DNA of 64,000 nucleotides, taken from Amoebophrya sp. A120. Its lineage: Eukaryota > Sar > Dinophyceae > Syndiniales > Amoebophryaceae. Below are positions 43,606 to 54,828 of this stretch, in pieces. The position numbers were made by a program, and so were the translations under genes. The notes below the pieces were generated by a model. It had not been told where the DNA came from, made no database searches, and saw nothing but the letters and a program-made list of their open reading frames with translations. Positions within the stretch are counted from its first letter, which is position 1. Each line of letters starts with the position of its first letter. The DNA lies in contig CAJINV010000002.1 in the NCBI GenBank assembly GCA_905178155.1, positions 5,389,709 through 5,453,708 on the forward strand, written 5' to 3'.

Positions 43606-45536
43606 TTATCTTAACTACCCGATAGAGGCCAGGCAGTCCCAGTCTCCTCATTGAGTTCTTGTTCAGTTTTATTCACCCGGTAACCGGAAGAAGGGCCGGG
43701 CAATAAAACAGGAAAAAAGTACATCTACCCCGCATCTGTCGTCAAGGACAGAAGTTGTAGAGAACCGTGAAAAGTATATTATTCAAGTATCGTTTTCAAC
43801 ACCTACCCCAAAAAACAAAAAATATCGGAGACAGTATCAAATTGTCGACAGGAGGACAGCACAAGTTTTAGTTTTTCAATCTGTTAGTAGTAGCTCTTCT
43901 TCAAGCAGGGTTACTACACAGATCGTAGATTATACGGAGTACGGCCTTATTTAGCGCTGCTGGGTGGCCGCAGTCACTAACTATTGTAGAGAATTTTGGA
44001 AAAGACCAAGAAATCGAATAAGGAGAAAGTAAAAGGCGCCAAGCAATTGCTTCCATCCAGAGCTGGACATTTTTCCGTATCTTCACTCGCAGGTAATTTT
44101 GAATTCCACACGGAAACAGAAGTGGAAAAAGAGTTGGCTTAGTGTTTTTCTTTCTAGTCGAGGTGTAGTGTTTTTGTACAGAAGTATTGCGTCGCTGGGA
44201 TAGTTTCTAGCACGAGGAGTCACTTCTTTCGCTGCGCAAATTTTTTCGCTGCCGCATTATTTGTAGCGGGAGTTCATTTTTGCCAGTAGTTTTTCACTCA
44301 CTACGACTGGAAATTCACCGGGACTGAAATAAGCCACGCGCAAGTTGGCGGCTGCAGTAAAAACTACAACTCTCCACCCACTTTATTTGCACAAACATCA
44401 ACGAAATACTTACTAGTGCTGCCTCCCGTATTACACGTCCAAACATCACCGGCGCCCACAGATTTGTCTCTTCTGCAAGTCCGACATTGCCATAAATTTG
44501 CTACGCTTTTTTAGTGTCTTATTTTCTAACAGCATAGAATTAGAGCATAGCTGGAACTGGCGAGGAGATATTTTGTTGCTTCTCTCTGAAGTAATACTGC
44601 CACGCGCGTTCGCGGCCTGCCTCAGTAACAAGCAGAAAGGACCACGAGAATATCCCTACGAGGAATAGCATCAGCTTCAGCGGCCCAGCCGACAACTCTA
44701 TTTCAGCCGATTCTTCGTAATCGAGACGCAATTTCAGATTTATTTTTAGGAGCTTGTATTACTTACCTCATATTATCTAGGCGGACCAAATTGCAGCACA
44801 GAAAAATCTTCCTACAAGCCGTATTAGCACAACTTACCACGTTAAGAATTCGTCGCGAATAAACACCGTACTTATCTTCATCAAAGTGGACCTCTTCGAA
44901 ACCTTCGAGGTACTGGTCAGAAAAAACCGTTGACGCACCAGTTTGAAGTGGTAGAAGAACGAAGAAGAACAAAATTATTACATAGCATTCGACTCGTCCT
45001 AACAGGTGTTTTTTTTTTCTGAACTCGCAATCGGATTGGTCCTTGCGAATCGTTCGGGAGGAAAACAGAGTAGAACCAGGGTACTAGCAAGCACGAACAC
45101 CGGCACAAGTCTTTTTGCTAGCGAAGTAGAACCACGCGGAACAGTAGGAAAGTGTTTTCCTCTTGTGCTGCTGTGTGGACGCTTCTTCTCTTGTAATTCG
45201 ACCTGATCTTCATAGACCTTGTTTGGGCTTTGTTCATCTGTGTAATTTTTACAAGAATAAGAAATACATTTTACAACTATACCACGCTACTAGATAATTT
45301 GGAGTAATATTTGAAAATAAATTCGTTCTTGTTGCGTTAACTTAAGATTTCGATAAAATTTAGAACACATCTACACGACCAACCTAGCCAATAACTCCTG
45401 CCATAAACGGCAATCGCAAGTAGATAGAGCCCAGCACTGGAGGTACATCCTGACTACAAATTTGCGAGCTGCTAATCTGGTAAAAAGTAAACCCTAACAA
45501 GAACTAACCTCACATCAACACTACACAACCCTCACC
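43606..45536. other. Gap downstream of the retrotransposon
   Basis: 1.9 kb of AT-rich sequence with no supported gene. All frames are below about 70 codons and lack motifs. I see no RNA gene. The last bases (ending CCTCACC) are the leader of the next ORF. Confidence 0.5.
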
Positions 45537-48500
45537 ATGTTCGGGTTGGAGAATCGTGTGGCGGACTTTGCGGCTCGGTACGGTATCGACCCGCAGGGCA
45601 TGGTGGAGATCGAGCGCATGATGCACGAGTTCGGGCACCGTGCCAAGGAACAAGAGGACACCAGTACGACGTCTGCTCTTCCGATAAACGGCAACGTACA
45701 GCAGCAGACTCCCGCGACGATCTCGACGCGTTCGAGCCAGCGGACGGGCACGACCAGCAGCATACAGTCCGGCCCGATGAATGCCGCGCACAGCGACGCT
45801 GTGGAACAGCCGCGTAGCCGGCAGAACAGCGGCGGGGCGCCGGGGGCGACGTTGAACAAATCTTTCAGCGGAGGTAGGACGAACTCTACTGACAAAAACA
45901 CGCCTAGCAGTGCCGGTGGTGGTCAAAACAAATCTTCGAGGGACAGCGGAAATAATAACGTGCTGCCCATCGGGGGCACGATTCGATTTGGCGGCGACAG
46001 CAGCCCGACGGCACCGGAGTTTCTGAAAAAGATGCACAAGCAAGCTGGTGGTGGCTTCAAAAACAATATGAATTCGCCCAATTTTTATGACAGCAACGGC
46101 GGCGCGCTGTCTACTTCACAACAAGCGACGAACACATCCACCGCGGACGGTGCAGCAATTGCGGCTAGTGGTCAGCACGACCAAGACCAGGCAATTCTGG
46201 CAGCGGCAAGATTGATCTACTTGCAGACCCAGCAGCACAGCGGTGCTGCCGATCATGGTTCCTCTTACGGCGCACCGGGTTTTTACAGTGGTGCACCATC
46301 CGGACCTGCTCCTGGGACGACGAGCGCCGTGTACCAGCAAGCTGGCGTAGAAAATAAGGCTGGCCTTGGTATTTTTGGCCAACACCAGAACAACCCTATG
46401 GCCGACCACAGTCTGGTGACGGCGAGCACGGCAACTGGAGGCCATCTTCAGAGCGGCACGAGTTACGGAATGAACGCATCTTCCGCGACCCAGTTGTCCG
46501 GAGCAAGTGGTGTAGGACTAGCACTAGGAGGCCCCGCGGCGGGAAATAATAACAGTAAGCCCGTTCCTGCAGTGCAACATCTCGATCATTCCCGCAGCTA
46601 CAGCTACACGTCGGCCGGACCGTACTTGCCTGCTCCGCACGACCTTGATCACAGCAGTGCCTACTATGGCACAGCTGCAGGAGACCATGTGGTCTACGGG
46701 GCTGGAGGAGGACCACACCATGCTCATCCACACTCGTACCACCATTCTGCGCAGCAAAGCATCAACACCCAGTTGCAGCAGTTGAGTCGCAGCGGCATGC
46801 TGGCGAGCACCCATGGCGCAGCAGCGGCAGGTGCAGTTGCCGGCCATCATCACTATCCCGGAGCTGCGGGAGGGCATCATAATCACCACGCCGCTTATCA
46901 CAATGGAAATCCGGTGGCGAGCAACACGGTGGGCAGTCACAGTCAGCACTACGGCATGAACATCAATTCCCGAACCGCTGCGAGTGCGGGGCACGGACCC
47001 CAGCACTACGGGGGAGCGGCGAATGTTGGCATTGGCTCCTATCACTCTAACAATATTTCGACGTACCCAGCCAACCAGTACAGTGGTATGATGACCGGCG
47101 CGACTGGAACTACGAACAGCAACAGCATGCTGACCTCTTCTTGGGGCCACCAAAATTCCGGCACGACCTATGTGACCAGCGGTGGGATTGTGCTGCAGAA
47201 GGGGGCGCGGCGGCAGAACAAAGACACGCCGTGTCGGCAGCGGCGCCGGGACCGCCGGGCGCGGGAGCGCGCGGAGAAGGAGCTCGCGGAGCTAGAAGAG
47301 ATTCTGAAGAAGGCCGAAGAAGATGCGAGCGGTGCTGTGGAGAATAAGGACAGCACGGGTGAACAAGCCTCCAAATCTCCTGTGGTCGATCTGGAGAAAA
47401 TCAAGAAGGAGGTAGAGCAGCTGAAATCCTCTCTGAGCAAAAACGACACGGCAGCATTGGTGGAGCGGGAAAAGGATCTGAAGGAACAGCACGAAGGTGA
47501 GGACGATCATGAGAGCCCGCAGTCTGCTTTGGACAAAAAATTGATCAACTTAGTCGCGGTCGGGAACAACAAGCAAATGCCTGGCAACGGCGCTGGTGCA
47601 CAGATATTGAAGAATAATTCCGGCAAGAACAGCGAAACGGAGTCTGTCGCGACGAATCCGGGTGATTTGAGCAGCAAAAACGGAGGATTTGTGACCCCGG
47701 TAGGTGGTGGAAACGCCGGCGGCGGTAGGAATTATACTTCAGCACAGCAGTACGCTCAACAGTACGGCGACATGACGAAAACCCGGCCGCACGCGTCGCC
47801 GACGCCAACCTTCGCAACGCACAGCCCGGCCTCCATCTCCCCGATGTCCGGCCACTATAATTTTTACGGCGCGAGCCGCAGCATGCCCCCGGGCAAAACC
47901 TCCTTTTTCGACCGCCCCAGCGACGTCGTCCTGACTGGCCGGTTCAGTCACACGTCCGGCAACACCTCTGCGGCCGGCGGTTGGAACAACAACGCCAGCA
48001 GCTACAGCCACCACCTGTCCGTCGGTTCTGCGCGAAACAGCCGCCTGGAGAAGCTGAGTCACTCCTCCACGCCGACGAACCGGAGCAAAATGGCGCACCG
48101 CGATGGAGGCACCTTCACGCCGCCTCCCGGGCTCGAGGACATCAGTCAGGACCTGGCTGGCACGGACGCCGAAGCGGAGGACGTTTTGACGCGGAGCATC
48201 CCCATGGGCGAAGAAGAGATCGTGCCTCTGCGGGGAAGTGCGCCTCCTGCCTTCCTCGGGACTGCAGGGACAACTACAAGGCCACCAGCTTCTTCGAACG
48301 AGTCCACACCCACGAACAAGCACAAGAAAGAGCTGGTGACCGCCTCTGAGCCGCCGGGCATGGGCATGTGGTCGCTCTGGGGCTATAATCAGGCAAAGGA
48401 GAAGACCGTTAAAGGTGGGACCAGCAAAAACGCGGAAGTTGCAGTAGGAGAGAGCACTGTTCTTGGCACATCAACTTCCAAGCAACAAGCTGCGGTCAAG

Positions 48501-49121
48501 GGCAACAAGAACTACATGTCAGCTTCTACCATCAGCACCACGGTCAAAAAGGCCGCGCAACAAGAACACGCAGGTGAAGATACGGCCAGCAGAAATCTTG
48601 ATTTGCATCAGTCCGCGCCGGGCTTCTTGCACAACGAAGCCTTGCTATCGAAGCAGGCCGCGCTTCCGAGCCCGAAGAATAGCAACCCGCGGCTCCACCA
48701 GTCCAACAAATCTTCTACCAGCTCTACGGTGACCACGACGCAGCAGCGCGAAATCCTGCAGTCCTCGGACCCCACTGGCGGGGTGATGACGCTTGCGAAG
48801 AGCCGCAAAAAAGCCGAGTCGGACGTGGCCCCCTTTGGAAGTGCAGCGAACGGCAGTCTGCTTTTGTTCGAAAGCGCGCCTGCGGGTGGCAGTGGACTTC
48901 TGACTCAGGAGGGAGGGGGCGCTGGCTTCATTAGTAGCGCGGTTGGAACCGGAGCACGAACTGCTGGCGGGGCATCAAAAAGCAACGGAGAAGCCGGCGC
49001 AGCCGATCACACCGGCGACGAGGACGAGGAGGAGGAGGAGCTGCCGGCGGGATTTCGCCACTCAGTGTCCGAACCCGTGCCGGTTTCCGCCACGCACGCA
49101 GCGGTACTGAACGGCCTGTAA
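45537..49121 (+). CDS. Large low-complexity protein, unrecognised
   Basis: One uninterrupted frame of 1194 codons, ATG in context CTCACCATG. The ordered parts are a short N-terminal helical segment (FGLENRVADFAARYGIDPQG, residues 2-21, and the following EIERMMHEFG) and a basic, then charged coiled coil at about 555-650 (RQRRRDRRARERAEKELAEL). The rest is rich in G, S, N, A and T, with a His-rich block near 390-470. The acidic run DEDEEEEELP near the C-terminus is followed by a short conserved-looking end. I do not recognise the family; the composition would suit an RNP-granule or scaffold protein, but that is only inference. The stop lies within CTGTAAGTAAT, a good donor sequence, so the gene could continue in a downstream exon that I cannot locate. 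It is the longest intron-free ORF outside the transposon. Confidence 0.7.
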   Translation: MFGLENRVADFAARYGIDPQGMVEIERMMHEFGHRAKEQEDTSTTSALPINGNVQQQTPATISTRSSQRTGTTSSIQSGPMNAAHSDAVEQPRSRQNSGGAPGATLNKSFSGGRTNSTDKNTPSSAGGGQNKSSRDSGNNNVLPIGGTIRFGGDSSPTAPEFLKKMHKQAGGGFKNNMNSPNFYDSNGGALSTSQQATNTSTADGAAIAASGQHDQDQAILAAARLIYLQTQQHSGAADHGSSYGAPGFYSGAPSGPAPGTTSAVYQQAGVENKAGLGIFGQHQNNPMADHSLVTASTATGGHLQSGTSYGMNASSATQLSGASGVGLALGGPAAGNNNSKPVPAVQHLDHSRSYSYTSAGPYLPAPHDLDHSSAYYGTAAGDHVVYGAGGGPHHAHPHSYHHSAQQSINTQLQQLSRSGMLASTHGAAAAGAVAGHHHYPGAAGGHHNHHAAYHNGNPVASNTVGSHSQHYGMNINSRTAASAGHGPQHYGGAANVGIGSYHSNNISTYPANQYSGMMTGATGTTNSNSMLTSSWGHQNSGTTYVTSGGIVLQKGARRQNKDTPCRQRRRDRRARERAEKELAELEEILKKAEEDASGAVENKDSTGEQASKSPVVDLEKIKKEVEQLKSSLSKNDTAALVEREKDLKEQHEGEDDHESPQSALDKKLINLVAVGNNKQMPGNGAGAQILKNNSGKNSETESVATNPGDLSSKNGGFVTPVGGGNAGGGRNYTSAQQYAQQYGDMTKTRPHASPTPTFATHSPASISPMSGHYNFYGASRSMPPGKTSFFDRPSDVVLTGRFSHTSGNTSAAGGWNNNASSYSHHLSVGSARNSRLEKLSHSSTPTNRSKMAHRDGGTFTPPPGLEDISQDLAGTDAEAEDVLTRSIPMGEEEIVPLRGSAPPAFLGTAGTTTRPPASSNESTPTNKHKKELVTASEPPGMGMWSLWGYNQAKEKTVKGGTSKNAEVAVGESTVLGTSTSKQQAAVKGNKNYMSASTISTTVKKAAQQEHAGEDTASRNLDLHQSAPGFLHNEALLSKQAALPSPKNSNPRLHQSNKSSTSSTVTTTQQREILQSSDPTGGVMTLAKSRKKAESDVAPFGSAANGSLLLFESAPAGGSGLLTQEGGGAGFISSAVGTGARTAGGASKSNGEAGAADHTGDEDEEEEELPAGFRHSVSEPVPVSATHAAVLNGL

Positions 49122-52100
49122 GTAATCCTTGTTGTGTGGTTGGAAAAAAAAAACGAGTTGGCAGCCACAGCCGACTTCTTGAACGGTGATTGCAGATGAC
49201 TTACGGAAGAACAGAACAAGCGGCGAGATCAAATGACTGATGTTGATCGATGATCCAGATGACAAAACTACTATAGTATACGTGGTATGTCTTCTTGCGC
49301 TAACGAACACTATAGATACACAGTTGCACAATGAAAGAATGTCGAACCGAGATAGAAGGAAGTAAAAAATACGGCTCTCGTGTTTTTTACTACGTAGAAG
49401 AGGCGATCCTTGCAATAATCAGCTGTGCGAGTGCCGGAGTCTGCACTATGACAGTGTGCTCTTCCTCTTTTTCTCTTTCGGCATAAGCATACTAGAAAAC
49501 TTTCCACGACGAGCAATAAATCTGGCTCATCTATATCGACATCTACTTCAAACCCGCTTTTCCTTTTTCCCATTCGATCTTCCCGATCAGTCTTAGGAAT
49601 CCGGTAGTATTTTTTCATTTTTTGGTTTATCTTTTATGAAGACAGAGCGCGCCCGCGCACTTTTTCTTTTTCATCCGGTAAGAAAAATACGAAAGTGTTT
49701 AGAAGATTCAGAACTTGTGCACTTCATCTATCATCTCAGGAGTCGAACAGATTATTGATGACCGGATCGTGTAGTTGGATCTCGGGCCATCAGTTGCAAA
49801 ACCTACTATTTTTATCACTTGATGTACAACATCAACATTTCTACACCGCTCTGTTGGTTTGGTATACTAGGAACTCTACTACCAATAAGTGTCCCTCTAA
49901 ACAACATACAGCAATCGGCTCGTCCAGATGTTGAAATATTTCCCCCCTCTTGTGAAGAGAAGCTAGTGTCGTGTGAGGTGGACCTTCTTTTAAGTGCTTC
50001 CGTCGCCTGTGCCAGCAGGGGGTTGCTCCGAAGGGACCACTAAGTACTAGCTAGTGCCCGACCAAAGACGCAACAATGCTGCGGTTGTGACCAGACGAAA
50101 AATCACGACAACGACGACCACCAATAAGTACAGCCAGGACCAGTATAGGAGACTCATGCATTATCATTTACGTGTAGAGCAGGCCATTGCTCATTGCTGT
50201 TGCTATTGCATGCATCCGCCGTGGCAGCTGCAATCGATGCTTTTTGACGTTCAAGCCCATAGACTACAACATATGATACAACTCAAGCACAGATACTTTA
50301 TTTCTTCCAGCACTTTATGTCCCAGTCGTGAAGGTGAAGAACACGGAGGACACGGAGCTGTAAGTCTCCTGCCTTGAGTTACATACAGAAAGTGGAGAAT
50401 TATAGGCGATCGAAATAATGAGCATGAGAAATCAATCTGTTACTGTTGGCACATCAGCAAAAGAAGAGGGCATTGATTTTGATTTTTGGACCGGAGGATT
50501 TTTTGGACATGGAGAAGTAGTACTTAGTTGTTAAAGCTGTTGCGTCGAAAACAAGTACTTCAGACGAGCTATTGAAGTATTTCTGAAAATCACAAGGAAA
50601 GAAACGTAAAAAAAAATTCCCGCAAGTCCATCTCCATCTCAGCATTGTGCATAACAACGACTATCATATTTTTTAGGACGGCCACGCTGTCAATATTACG
50701 ACCTATTTCATCTTTTATATATTGTGGAAGCGTTTCGCTCGACGAAAGCTTTTTTTTGGAAAACTTTAACTACTGAAAAAACGTGGACAGTATTGCTATC
50801 GCGTGGAGAATTGGCCTCATGAGACGGGAAGTCTCGCTTCTTCTTCTACTGCGGTATTGATTTTACTATATCGAATCAACGAGCAGAGGCTACTTACATA
50901 GATTTTTCCAGAAGTATGGAAGGGCACTGCGGCTAGCAAAAGCGAAAGTATTTCTATTTCTAAATAACCTTAGGCCAGGGTCTTTAGAAGTACATCCATA
51001 TGTGGGAAAGTGTTTCTGCCCTGTTAGAAAATAATTTGTTTTATTCACCTTCCGGGGCAACTTTCTCACTCTTCCTAGCCTTCTTCTGAAGATGGTCATG
51101 GAGAGACTTTATAACTACTGTTCGCTATTATGCTAGTATTCTCAGTAGCCTGCTTCCTCGACGATAGTTTTTGCTTTGGCGAACCAGCAACCAAATTGTA
51201 ATCCGAAACAAGTTTGGAAAATAAGAGTTTTGCACTGCGGCCGGCTACTTCTACAATTTACTTCACGGCGAAATTATGCTAATCTTTCGTGGCAGCCATG
51301 TGGCGAGGCCTATACATTTTGACGTCGAAGTAGACCACGACGACCCGCCTAGTTGTGCTCACAATCCAGGAGCTCCTGCCAATACAACACAGCTTTCAAC
51401 ACAGCTGAGCCGAAACAAGAACAACGAATTGCTAGAAGCCACGAAAGAAACTGCGATGGAAAATTACGCATTCCTTCGAGGACATGCGTGCAACGGGCTA
51501 TAATTTTTTGGTGGAATTAAAACAAAAATAAGCTATTAATGTATATCAACCAGCGTCAGCAAATACAAATAGGTTTAGTATGCATGGTCACAGCGAAATA
51601 AACTTCTCGAAGAACGACCTGAAAAAATAAAAATGATCGTCGAGGCGGACATGATATGATATCAAAAGTGCACGGGATCATGGCGAGAGGCCGATTACAC
51701 ATATCACAGCTACAAAAACAACCAAAAACCACTCCAAGAGCACCAGTAAAAATAAGTAGGTCCACAACCAGTAGTATTGAATGTATAACGCCTCTGGAAT
51801 TTTAAAAGGCAGTGTATTCAGACTGTAGGACCGCATGAAAAAAGTGTACATGATGTGAAGACGAGATGAGTAGCATGATGTCTGAGTCTACGACTCGGAG
51901 GACAGGAGATGAAAGAGTTTTTCTTTCAAAGCAACAATGAACATGACAATATCTCCCCAGAGCAGTAGGAAAGGAACGTTCGTCACTACAACTCTGCGCC
52001 CGAAATGAATGGTGGGTTAGCGCAGATAGTAAAACGTGAGCTGGACGACGTCGCTCCTACTTCTAGCGGCGAACATTACTGTCGATGGACAATCTGATTC

Positions 52101-54828
52101 GCTTTTTCATTGACGCTTCATCCTTTCAAGATTACAAAAAAAATACTCCAAGTAGAGGCACCGCCACTTCTTCTTCTGAGGCAAGGGTCGAACCTGCCTC
52201 GGTGTAGTTGACGAGATGGGACAAAAAGGTGTATTGCCATGATTGATATCATGTGTTCCCCGTACTACTCGCACTCGCATTGCGGCTCCGGAGCGGGGGT
52301 CTATGCGAGGCCGGAACTTCTACCCAACGAGATCGACAGAAATTTTCTTTGTCTATCTTGGCTTCTTGTTCTTCCTGTTTTGCATCTTGCTGGTTTATTT
52401 CATGCCGAATTATAAGCGTTGTAAGTATCGTCTATAGTTTTTATCGAAAGAACCCAAAAAATTCAATTTTATCGAAAGAACTCCGTGCGCCGCACTCAGA
52501 AGGCTCACCCTCGTAGAGACAATTTGAATTTCCATTCGACGTCCAATTTCCATCTGGTTGCTGTCGGGCTTTGTTTCATTGGAGTCGTTATCGCAAAAAA
52601 TGTCGTCGTGTTGCGTTCTTGTTTTTGTGATGATAATAAAAGGACCTTCCCGTCGTGCTACCTGCGAGAGTGTCTGTCATCAAGAATATCAAGAATATGA
52701 CAAGTAGAGCACGAAAAAGCAAAATGCTAGATCCGAAGATAGATAGAACTAAAGTTATACCACGTCCAAGAAATATAGTCACGCACACGCGCACCAGAGC
52801 TCTACTACGTACGTACCCTCGTGCATACAGTGCGCGAGATAGAAGAAAACCATATCTGCCCCAGAACAAGAACTGAAGATTTTTCCTGTTTCGTACTTGC
52901 GATCTCGTGATGCCGTCGTTGTCCTCGTGGAATGGAAAAATATCGACTCGTGACCACAGATAAGATAAAACATCCGTACTACCGGGGCACCAGCAACATA
53001 GCAGCTGATCTAGTACTTGTTCAACATGATCCATATCGATTATTGTATCGTCCCACAAGACCACTATCGAACAAGGCGACATAGAAATACTTTCCGATCG
53101 CTACAGGAACTGACTGTATCAGCTATCATCTTTTCATATTTGATCATGATCCTCCGGATATTGTGAATTAATGTATGACAACAGTGAGTTTCTGGTCTAG
53201 AAAATGAGGAAATAATAGTTCCCCGCCCGTCTACTTGTTCGTGGTGCTCCACCCAAACAATCCTTCCCCTGAACTCTGGTCTTCACAATTACATTCCGAC
53301 CTCCGAAGTCGAATTCGAAAAGATCGATTTGTGCGAAAAATAACCTATTTACGCCCATCGACGTTTCTACGTAACATGGTATTGAGAACACAAATAGTAC
53401 AACAAATCCATCGCAGCACGACAGTACGTCATTATATTGCTATAATTGGTAATATCATCGCGCGTCGTTATGTCCGTAGAACTAGAAGACCCGAAAAATT
53501 TTCGCGTTCCAAGGGTGAAGTGACAAGTTAGTAAGCATCATCCCGCAGCAGAAAATGAGATCGATTCATTGACAGAAATAATGTCTTGAATCTTCATCCT
53601 CGTCCGATCGTTGACTACTTCTCCTAGATGAGAAACAGAAAGCAAACCGTGATCGTGATGAAAAGGAGCAGCAGATAGGATAATATTTTTTGCAGGTGTA
53701 GTCCCACCGAGTGTCTGTTGTCGCTGTCAGTTTCATCAGCAATTATTAGAAGACGAAAACTCTCTTTCGAGCGAGAAGAAATATACGAAATATTGCAGTG
53801 GTCGATGAAATGGATTCTGTCTGACTCGAAGGAACCACGTCTGTCATCATTTTTTAGGGAACTGGATTGTTTTTTTTTCTTTTCTAAAGGGCACAAGCGG
53901 AGCAGCTGCATAACGAAAACCTTAGTGCTAGCTGCAGAATTTCTTCTATCGAGGTAGAGGCACTACGGGGAACAGAACAAGAAGACAGAGCAGAAAATAG
54001 AACAAATAAATCATTCTAGAACCCTCTTTGAGCTAATTTGGTTGCGGTCACCATAAATTTTAGCATTTTCGCCTTGCCCCTCCTGTCGATCTTTTACCCC
54101 GTGCAGCAGGAGCTCTGTCGAAAACAAGTACTTCATTGCATTTCCCTGTGGAGGTTTCTTTTGCAGGTCGGAGCAAAAGAACGAAATTTCTCGGCGAGCG
54201 ACGTTCTTCGGCGCTGCGCGAACGCCACGAACAGATGCTGCAGACCGAATAAGTGCTAGAACGACCTGTGAAAGTACTACGATCGATCCTTCCAACAGCT
54301 GCTCGCCCGCGACAAAAGCAAGTAGAAGTATCCTATCTATCATAGTTGCCTGCATTAATCATACGACTGCTCACGCAGTCCTTTCTTTGCCTTTATTTCC
54401 TACCCCGCTTGTCGATACAAAAATTGTGGTGTCCTCCTCCTCAGAATTTTTATCTCAAAAAAAGAAATCTTCAAACTCAAAGTTGTCCTTTATTGCAATG
54501 CAGCTTGTCGAGACCGTATATTTTTTCCTAATTGCGACATCATATTCTTCCTCTCAAGCGACTTTTCTTCGTTAGGTTTACTTTCTTTAACCGCTTTTTA
54601 ACTTTCGAAGAGTGAGTGCGTCTCATCTTCTCGCTTTTACTTATTTTGCCCTTCCTCCCTGAAGCTAACTTTGCTCCTGTACCTAGGTCGTCTGTATCAA
54701 TATTCGTTATCATCTCGTTCCCACGAGGGCCTCGTCTGGCTTGCGTACTGCATCGAGAGGGACCTTCTACTTTGAGTTAGTACGTAGACGTACTGTGGTA
54801 ACAAACTAGCGCAATAAAAACCATCACC
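49122..54828. other. 5.7-kb gene-poor stretch
   Basis: AT-richer than the flanking genes. No frame exceeds about 165 codons and none has a family signature. A 64-codon + frame at 52243-52437 has one strong hydrophobic helix (FVYLGFLFFLFCILLVYF) and could be a small membrane protein or exon. The minus frame at 52588-53082 is hydrophobic but has no other support. I found no introner TIR, tRNA or rRNA. Confidence 0.5.

Noticed and set aside
52588-53082. Minus-strand hydrophobic 164-codon frame
   Set aside because: No start context, no exon partner and no family motif; the composition is explained by AT-rich sequence.
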